From Trachelipus rathkii (lineage: Eukaryota > Arthropoda > Malacostraca > Isopoda > Trachelipodidae), in assembly GCA_015478945.1 (NCBI GenBank), contig JABUQX010124274.1:1-17500 (forward strand): a stretch of DNA of 17,500 nt, in the 5' to 3' direction. The position numbers and the translations under genes are program-made. This document shows, piece after piece, positions 10,201 to 17,500 of this stretch (position 1 is the stretch's first letter; the number at the start of each line of letters is the position of its first letter). The notes below the pieces were generated by a model. That model was not told where the DNA came from. It searched no databases and worked only from the letters and a program-made list of their open reading frames with translations.

Positions 10201-11090
10201 ATCATATCACTTGGGCGTATAGAATTAAACTTTGGAGATATTACTTACTTTCAATTATAGTATGATCTAAAGATTGATGTACTCTTATCTTGAGTAACTG
10301 TAATAAATTTCATTGAATAATCAAGTTTTCATGTGCCGGTGCCTATGAAATTCTGTGTTTAGCTGCTACTCCCCCCCCTGGACCCCTTCTTTGGTATCAC
10401 AATTACCTATTCTCTCACTCTTTCTATTTTATCTAAAGTTTTCGATATCCTTTGAAATAATATTTACACTTATGCATTTTTATATAGGAGAAACATCCAA
10501 TAAGTGTAGACTTGCATTTGTCTCATCTATCATGTTTGGAGAAGTTTTTGGTGTTATTTAGGTAATATAATATCTTGTATTATAACTTTCTGTGATCTCT
10601 GTATTTTTTATTTAACCCTTACAGAAGCATATTATTTTTGTTTTTACACAGGAATGGTTTTCATACAGAAACGCCGTATCCCTTAATATTTGGCATTAGT
10701 TTCACGATTATTTGAGATACAAAGGAACACACTTACATGCTAGGTATGTAAGTTGGAGGAGCTCTAACTGGGCTATTTCCTTAAGATTAATTTATTTTAT
10801 ATAATCAAAATTGTTTCTAATAAAATCTTTATAAATTTTGTTGAATAGATTCGGAGATAGTCTTGATGATTGAACTGTACTGTGGAGTGACGTTATTTTT
10901 AGTGTAGATCCACTTCTTTTTGCTGCATATTGGGCGCTGTCGGGTAGACGCAGATATTGATGATCGAGGGGGTGGATTGGTTAGGAACCGATCCTTAAAG
11001 CCATAGCTATTTGTAATGAGGCCAAATTTTATGTCCCAAAACGTAAAATGCGAGTACTTGGGGTAGTGATCTATACTCTTACCTTACTTA
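10201..11090. other. Non-coding stretch, no gene recognised
   Basis: Unique-looking sequence of moderate AT content. It contains an 8-bp perfect hairpin at 10731-10753 and a GC-richer patch near 10880-11060. The plus-strand open frame 10355-10561 has no recognisable motif. Confidence 0.55.
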
Positions 11091-11305
11091 TACATAATTA
11101 TATAATATTATCTTATTTTCTTTGTCATTCCTTTAATATATATATATATTCTTATTATATTTATTATATTAATATTATTTATATTATATTATTATTATAT
11201 ATATACTTCTAATATTTTATATATAATATAATATTTTTATATATTATTATCTATATTATTATTTTATATTTCTAATACTTAATATATATATATTTTATAT
11301 TAAAG
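11091..11305. repeat. TA/TTA mixed simple sequence
   Basis: A/T-dominated tract of TATA, TTA and TATATT words with scattered C, without a long pure run. Confidence 0.8.
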
Positions 11306-11385
11306 TACTGTATGCTTAGCAGATTGATCATTTCACTTTTTCGCGGTAATGCGGCATGTTTTTGGAGGATTTTCTAACATTCTCC

Positions 11386-11410
11386 CGGATGCGGATATGT
11401 CGGATGTTTA
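11386..11410 (+). repeat. Second GCGGAT motif cluster, possible hAT-end remnant
   Basis: The segment begins cggatgcggatatgtcggat, repeating the GCGGAT/CGGAT words that fill the hAT-like end at 4666-4821. It lies on the opposite strand relative to that cluster. No YAGAGGTG terminus is found beside it, so this may be a heavily decayed copy or a chance likeness. Confidence 0.35.
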
Positions 11411-12130
11411 ATACTTATTTTGCATAGTTACGATTTGATGTTATATTTATATATTTATACTATATATTATATTTATTAAGTATTATATATATTCATGGGT
11501 ATGGTTGGTGGGTTGTGCGTTGTAGTAGTGAGTGTTGTGTTAACCTGTTTTATACATTTCTAAGCAGTGGTACCAGTGTATTTACTCTATTTGTTCTCAT
11601 TTAGAGGAAGGCTGTAAACAAATGTGAGGTTATGTTTCATAGATATATCATTGAGAGACTTTACCTATGTAATAATACTCTTTTAGAAGATTATTCCTAT
11701 ATTTTACTTTAATTTTAATACTGGACGATCTTGAAAAGGTGGTCCATTTATGAGTGACATTACTATTAAAAAAGGTTGCATGATTTTTTTCACGCCACAA
11801 ATCTATCAATTCGAGAATGTAATAAATTATAAAACGTTGAGTCTATTTGATTCTTTTTTCCATATGAAGGCTGTAAATTATTATATATAAGGGTAGGGAC
11901 TGAGGGACCCACTGATAAAATTGGTATACGCCCTATTAAACCTCTTTCCCTAACTCTCACGTAACCTATTAATGATAAGAGGTTTTTTTTCATTAGGATA
12001 ATATATTATACTCAATTTATTTGGCCCACTATACTTGATAGTATGTTTTCAACTATATGGGATAAGGTGTGCTTGAGATAGATAAATATAGATAGATTAT
12101 GCTGAACCTTTTCTGACTGAGAGTCTGTTT
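11411..12130. other. Non-coding stretch, no gene recognised
   Basis: AT-rich unique sequence with a GT-rich patch at about 11495-11540. The 12-mer gaaggctgtaaa occurs twice (about 11606 and 11867). An inverted repeat with 9-bp arms (11938-11946 and 11977-11985) is followed by a T run. The minus-strand open frame 11790-11993 has no recognisable motif. Confidence 0.55.
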
Positions 12131-13010
12131 CTCATTTTATCCATCATATATTAGTAATCTAAGCATTGTCACTCAAATACTCTTACCTCTATCTTGGAAC
12201 ACTTAGTTATGGTAGACAGGCCTATACGTACTTTCCTTGGCAAGTTTACTTAAGCGTGGGTTAAACATTTTACTTATGTGACAGATAAATTAACACTCCA
12301 AACATACTGATAGTGATCTGTTATTCGTCATATTAAGATCTTAATAGTCGTTTTCTTATGGTTCGATTCTTCATCTAGTTTTTTCCGATCATTATTATTT
12401 GCACTTGTAACTATATGGATCCTCAGCCTATTCTATGTTTGATAATAGCATCATGGTCTATTCACTATTCACTACTGACCTGTATGAATTTCTTTCCATA
12501 TAAGTTTGAATCTGTTATTGATTTAAATGTAGAAGAATGTTGGTTCTTATTTGTTATTTTCATTTTTATTTCCTTATTAATGGATGGCTATTAATATCTT
12601 TGTTTTCGGATACTTTGTATGTTTTCCTTGCTCAAGTTTACTGCTAATTCAGCGTGGTTAAACAGGGTGTTTTATGATTTAACTCTTCTCTCCACCTGAC
12701 TGATTGGGTACATCAATTCATTTGATCTAATACGTTTTCCTAGGTTGCATATGTTCTTTCTCAATCATTTGCACTACTATATATTTTTAATCTGGTTAAT
12801 CATATATCATTCTGCGTGTGTTTCTCTTCAATCCGTCTTACTCGGATCTGTTCAGATATTATCTTTCCATAAGTGATCTATCTGTTAATATTGATTTACT
12901 TGTAGAAGCGTTGGTAGTTGGTTGTGTTAGTAAGATTTCTTTGTTTTTCCTTTCAATGGGTATGGTGAATTACTATAATAGATCTAGTTTCGGATAGAAT
13001 TTTTTCAACT
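12130..13010 (+). repeat. Diverged tandem duplication, unit about 370-390 bp
   Basis: Two consecutive copies can be matched by ordered anchors. ttccttggcaagtttact at 12233 pairs with 12624. gcgtgggttaaaca at 12254 pairs with 12652. gatcttaatagtcgttttc at 12337 pairs with a similar block at 12724. An atcatt...ttgcact block at 12388 pairs with 12764. ctttccata at 12492 pairs with 12863, followed in both by tctgtta...tgattta...tgtagaag. tttcggata at 12604 pairs with 12988. Offsets of 371-398 bp show small indels. A weaker third, partial copy may precede 12233, from about 12130. There is no coding potential. I do not recognise the unit; it could be a satellite-like repeat or a local duplication. 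Confidence 0.72.
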
Positions 13011-14220
13011 TGTACATACACTATTTATAAGGATAAAAAACTTGTTCTATTATTATCGTATTATACCTTTATATAAACAACTTGTCGTTTGGTTAGGTGG
13101 TTAGTATGGGTAATGTCTGATAGTGGATAGTGTGGCATAGGCTGCTCTGGAGTGAGTGAAGGGTGTTCATGGGCATACAGTTTTCTCGAGCTGGACCGAA
13201 CTGCGTTTTTTCCTATCTGCGGTGATAGATATTATAATTAGCATTGTTTTCCATTTCATTGGTCTGTTTAATTGTAACACGCTGTATCATTTCTCTGAAT
13301 ATTGAAGATGATTGTGTGTTTGCACATAAAAGCTTTATTTTTACAGCACGTTGTATCGATAATAATTGCTGATTCCTGTATATTAAGAGACAAGAGCTGG
13401 GTTTAGCCGCGTTATCGATGTTTCCATTTTTTTTGGAGTTCTAGTTGCATTGGTGTTGCATATTCATGAGTATTTCATATATTCAGATTTAGTGTCGTGG
13501 TGATATGATTTCCACTTTTTTCTAAACTTATTATTATGGATTGTATAACTTCATTGCCGATATACCAGTCTCGAAACTGGCGTAACGATAAGCAATAATG
13601 AGAAGTTCTTGTAGTCTCGAACTTATGTCTCTGTTCCTGGGGTCTTGTCCATCATAATATTTACTGATCGTCTGCTCCCACTAGTGGTATCCAGCGAGTT
13701 GGAATGTTCTCTCTGACTTGTCTAAATCTAAGATATTGCGAACTTCCGCGGCAGATACTTAATGGGCCGGTTATTTTGGCTAAGGTGCCCTTTAAACTCA
13801 TTTACAATGCACGTTGTGCGATTTCTTCTTGCAGAGTCACTCATCTTGGCAGAGTATTTTTCTTTTATCTTTATCAAGAAATATCTTATGATTCTAACAT
13901 CGCGGTGCGGACAATTATAACATGCACGCCTCAAAAGCCTCATCTCGGGCAGAGGTCGCCTAAATGCGCGTGATGTTCGGACATTGCTCGATACCGCGGG
14001 ATCGGCATTTAATGAATGAACTAGAGTGCGGATAACTAATGGTGGATTGGCTAATATTAGTAGGAATGCTATACTCTAATTTATGTGATACTTTCTTTAT
14101 GATGTACCAATATCACCTATCCTTCACTTATCCCTATTATTACATATTCTTATACTCGTTTATCTACTCCACTTTATATTTACCCTTTTACTATATAATT
14201 TATCTATTATTATCTTACTA
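13011..14220. other. Non-coding stretch, no gene recognised
   Basis: Unique-looking and, around 13560-14040, less AT-rich than its surroundings. Two overlapping open frames on opposite strands (plus 13704-13973, 89 codons; minus 13728-13943, 71 codons) lie there, but neither shows a motif I recognise. An exon in this patch is not excluded. A short hairpin ccagt/actgg sits at 13565-13580. Confidence 0.5.
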
Positions 14221-14478
14221 ATATATTATATTATCTATCTATATTTCTTTACATTACATTATATATATATTATATATATTACTATTATATCATATTATTA
14301 TTATATTACTATTATTTATTATATAAGCATCTCTTATATTATATATATATATATATCTATTATATATATTTAATATATTATTATTCATTATTATATATTT
14401 TTATTTATATATATATATTATTATTATATTTCTTATATTTATATATTTATATCTCTATATCTATATCTATTATATATC
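14221..14478. repeat. TA/TTA/TATC mixed simple sequence
   Basis: A/T-dominated tract with TATA, ATTATT and TATCTA words and scattered C; the purest TA run is near 14338-14356. Confidence 0.82.
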
Positions 14479-14735
14479 CAAATACATTTTTTCAAAGGAA
14501 ACTGATTTACAAATAATGGAAAGATTATTTTTATAAATGCTTACATCAATAAATAATTTTTTTCCTTTTTTTTTCTCTTTCTTCTTTTCTCTTTGATTAA
14601 AACAGAACACATAATCTTTTTTGAGCGTTTGTTGTCTATGTTTACAAAGCATTTCAATCACTGTTAAATTGACTCGGCCATGAGTTTTTGTCATAATATC
14701 ACTGATTAGGCATAATATAAATACTAGATTTATTA
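14479..14735. other. Short unique island with a T-rich stretch
   Basis: The minus strand has an open frame at 14470-14694 (74 codons, ATG start) whose Lys-rich middle comes from the T-rich run at about 14558-14592. No domain recognised; probably not a gene, though it is one of the less repeat-driven frames in the right half. Confidence 0.4.
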
Positions 14736-15005
14736 TATGGGTGTTTATCTTATTATATATATATAATATAATATATCCATCTTAAAGGGTTACTATTAGA
14801 TCATATATTCTATATAATATATTTAATATATATATTTTATTTTTAAATATTTTAAAGCAATGTAAACTCTATAATTTATGACATTTTTAGAAAATTTTAT
14901 TTATATATATTTATTATTATATAATAATATAAATTATATTATATATCTTTATTTTATATTATTATATTATATATATTTATTATATATTATATTTCATATA
15001 TCTGC
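14736..15005. repeat. TA/TTA simple sequence
   Basis: Alternating TATA, TTATTA and ATATTT words, interrupted by a short unique spacer near 14775-14800 and another near 14855-14895. Confidence 0.78.
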
Positions 15006-15318
15006 TGACTTGATAATATTACAGTATATACGGGGGTTTCCTCGCCGTTTTCCTGTACGGCGTGCATATGCCCCAATACCGTTGAGGGTTTCTATGCGCC
15101 TAAAGATACACCCGCCATATATATTTATCACTTATGCTATAATAATATTATTATTTTAACCCATTATTCTCTCCTTTGAGCTGTTTTAATATCATTGATG
15201 AGGTGTGCACTCACTTTAACTTAAATTACTTACGTCTTGTACCACTTATATTACATCCTACACGTATTTGAGCTAACTGCTTTAGGTTGGGGTGAGTATC
15301 TAGTAACTTCTTTATATA
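15006..15318. other. Short unique island, no gene recognised
   Basis: Contains a GC-richer patch at about 15028-15120 with balanced composition. The open frame covering it (14878-15159) begins in TA repeats, so its N-terminal part is repeat-derived. No motif recognised. Confidence 0.5.
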
Positions 15319-15800
15319 CTTATATATATATTTCATTTATTTACTTAAATATTATATTCTTTAATAATATATAATATTATAAGAAAAATTATTATATATA
15401 TTCTTATTATACATATATATTATATCTATACTTAGAGTTGCCAAATTTTCCCTCTATTATATATTATCTTTATATTATTATTATATTATATTTCTATATA
15501 TGTATATATATTATCTCTTATATATATTAATTAGCTTTAAGTTATTTTTAGGCTATCTAATATCATTACTACCTTTACCCCTCACCCGTATCCTACCTCT
15601 GAGTATCATCTATTTATTATCTATAAGCCCTTAACTATATATATCTATATATATATATACTCTTATTTCTATCGTATATTGTTATTAGTTAATTATAATT
15701 ACTATATTCTATCTCTATTTTATTATCATTCATATATATATTTAATATATCTTATATATCTCTTTACTTCATTGATTTATAAAATCTATTTCTATACTTA
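15319..15800. repeat. TA/TATC/TTA mixed simple sequence
   Basis: A/T- and T-rich tract with TATA, TATCTA and TTATTA words, broken by a small unique block at about 15538-15632. Confidence 0.75.
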
Positions 15801-16195
15801 TTTATTCATAACTGTGTGTATGTGGATGTATTCTGCTACTTTACCGTGATGTCTTGCTCATATACTCCAACCACTGTTATGTTACATCGTATGAGTACCC
15901 TATCTGCTTGCTACACACGGTTAGACCATCACAAGTTCATATCTTTATATGGTAGCTTTATATTGTGTTCCGTATATAGGCGCGGTATCGTTCACCTCCA
16001 TTTTTCCTGTCCTATATGTAGGTTCATCAGACTATAGCGCTTGATCACGTTATAAGTTCTCCATTATAAGTAGGCCACTCACCTTCTCTACATTCACGTA
16101 CACAACCTTTTATTATATCCATACATATTATCAGCACTCCACGTGAGCTGCAAGGTCCACTACTAGTGACACGGTGTTGAGCGGCTTTACTATAT
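15801..16195. other. Short unique island, no gene recognised
   Basis: Balanced composition. The plus-strand open frame 15816-16037 (73 codons, Cys-rich) shows no ordered cysteine motif that I recognise. No RNA gene seen. Confidence 0.5.
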
Positions 16196-16766
16196 AGTAT
16201 TATATATATACCTGTAGACTAGTTATATCTTAAAAAATGAATTTACTTTATAATCATCATATAAATATATATCAATATCTATATATATATTATTACTTAT
16301 CTATATATTATATCTTAATATATATATCTCTATACTATATTATATATATCTATCATTATATATTAATTAATATATATTATTACTATAATATTAATATATA
16401 TATTTCTATATATAATATCTATATCAATATTATTTATATCTTATTATATCTATATATATTTATCTATATCTTATCTATCTATTAATATATATATCTTTAT
16501 TCTATTATCTTATCATCTTATTATCTTATTAACCTATTATATTATTTTCTATTACTATCTCTTATTCTATTACTTTACTTATTATTATTATTTTATATCT
16601 ATCTATATATTATATATTATTATTATCTTATACTACTATATATCTATATATATTAATTATTATCGTATACATTATATTACTATATATATTTACTATCTAT
16701 TATCTATATATATTATATTAATTTTCATATTATATATATATATATATATATATATTACTTATTTAT
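16196..16766. repeat. Long TA/TATC simple-sequence tract
   Basis: About 570 bp of TATA, TATCTA, TTATTA and AATATA words; the purest (TA)n run is about 16730-16754. The open frame 16237-16485 encodes only Tyr/Ile/Leu/Asn-rich sequence dictated by the repeat and is not a gene. Confidence 0.88.
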
Positions 16767-17100
16767 ATATATACGTGTGTCGGTATGAGGTGCTAACCTA
16801 CTCCCTGTCTTACATTGGTATACTTTATCTCAGTACCCCGTAGCAGACGTATGTTTATGGGCCCATTATCTTATTTATCTCCACCCCGCTACCGGGCCAT
16901 TTTTTACAGGTAATTAGTCTGCAGGTGTTGTGTGGCTCGAATGATGAAGTGTGTATACATACACGTCATCAACCGCCAGGTGCACTATATTGGCTCACTG
17001 TCTGTCACTCATGTGAGTGGCCATCCCACTACTATTAATATATACCTGGGTAACACGGTATTTTATCATATATATCTATCGCTATTCGAGTTGTGACGCT
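16767..17100. other. Unique GC-richer island, no gene recognised
   Basis: Contains two small hairpins: 16943-16970 (outer arms GATGA/TCATC, inner arms GTGTAT/ATACAC) and CACTCA/TGAGTG at about 17006-17019. The island is bounded on both sides by TA-rich sequence, like the two transposon fragments, but I recognise no element end. Confidence 0.5.
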
Positions 17101-17360
17101 CCTTACTTATCTTATTTCTTAATATTCTCTTCATTATTATATATCTCTATCTCTATCTTCTATTATTATCTATTATATATCTCTTATAACTATTTTATCA
17201 TATATCTATATATATATATTTTATTTATTATAATATATCTTTGAATCTTTATATAATATATACTTTTCCAATATTCATATACATCTATATATTATCTATA
17301 TATTATATTATCTTTATCTATATCTATATTAATATCTATATATTCTCTTTATTTCACAAA
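17101..17360. repeat. TA/TATC/CTTATT simple sequence
   Basis: T-rich A/T tract with TATCTA and TATATA words. It gives way to mixed sequence at about 17355-17500, which holds no recognisable feature. Confidence 0.78.
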
Positions 17361-17500
17361 TATTTAAAGCCCGCCCAACTATCTATTTAGCTTTATTCTA
17401 TTTGTCTAATCATTTATTCGCTTATTTTTTATGAGCCCGGCAGAAGAATGCTCATTGACCTTACATAGCATTGGGTTCTGCGATTCCTTATACGACGACG

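Noticed and set aside
11495..11540. GT-rich patch as a possible interstitial telomere repeat
   Set aside because: No TTAGG or TTAGGG tandem units are present; the patch is irregular GGT/GTT sequence.
12359..12384. tRNA-like B-box ggttcgattc followed by a T run
   Set aside because: The bases around the loop do not form a T stem, and no A box or acceptor stem is found upstream. The matching position in the second tandem copy lacks the motif.
13704..13973. Overlapping open frames on both strands in a GC-richer patch
   Set aside because: Neither has a recognisable motif, both are under 90 codons, and overlapping antisense frames point to chance openness. A spliced exon remains possible but unsupported.
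16237..16485. 82-codon Tyr/Ile-rich open frame; similar ones at 14039-14221, 14878-15159 and 17017-17244
   Set aside because: Composition is dictated by TA/TATC simple sequence; not membrane proteins.

Overview
This window looks like non-coding nuclear DNA from a eukaryote, most likely an arthropod such as a crustacean or insect. The evidence is its extreme AT-richness, very heavy loading with (TA)n and (TTA)n microsatellites, and the debris of two cut-and-paste transposons. One of these encodes a DUF4817-type Tc1/mariner-like transposase, a kind common in arthropod genomes. I see no bacterial gene organisation, no rRNA or tRNA, no CRISPR array and no intact protein-coding gene on either strand. 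The assignment to a group is inference; no host gene is available to test it.

Layout. 1-1994: mixed-composition sequence without a recognisable gene. 1995-3290: a decayed Tc1/mariner-like transposon fragment (2181-3071) enclosed on both sides by (TA)n arrays. 3291-4380: non-coding with a short G-rich patch. 4381-4960: (TA)n arrays enclosing one end of a hAT-like transposon (about 4666-4821) with dense ATCCGC subterminal motifs. 4961-5480: non-coding. 5481-6182: very long (TTA)n arrays. 6183-6690: non-coding. 6690-7610: purine-rich, GA-dominated on the + strand. 7611-8280: non-coding. 8281-10200: strongly T/pyrimidine-rich degenerate simple sequence. 10200-12130: mixed non-coding sequence with AT-simple patches and a second short hAT-like motif at 11386-11410. 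About 12130-13010: an old tandem duplication with a unit of about 370-390 bp. 13010-14220: unique-looking non-coding sequence. 14220-17500: alternating TA/TTA/TATC simple sequence and short unique islands.

The only real protein-coding signal is the transposase relic at 2596-3066. It stays in one reading frame for about 155 codons, is broken by four internal stop codons, and stops before the catalytic domain. Other open frames are short, lie mostly in low-complexity tracts, and have compositions dictated by the underlying repeats (Leu/Ser in the GA-rich tract read in reverse, Tyr/Ile/Leu in the TA-rich tracts). No genes here work together. The points of interest are repeat biology: transposon ends embedded in TA arrays, CpG-decay signatures, an undescribed tandem repeat, and abrupt strand-composition changes.
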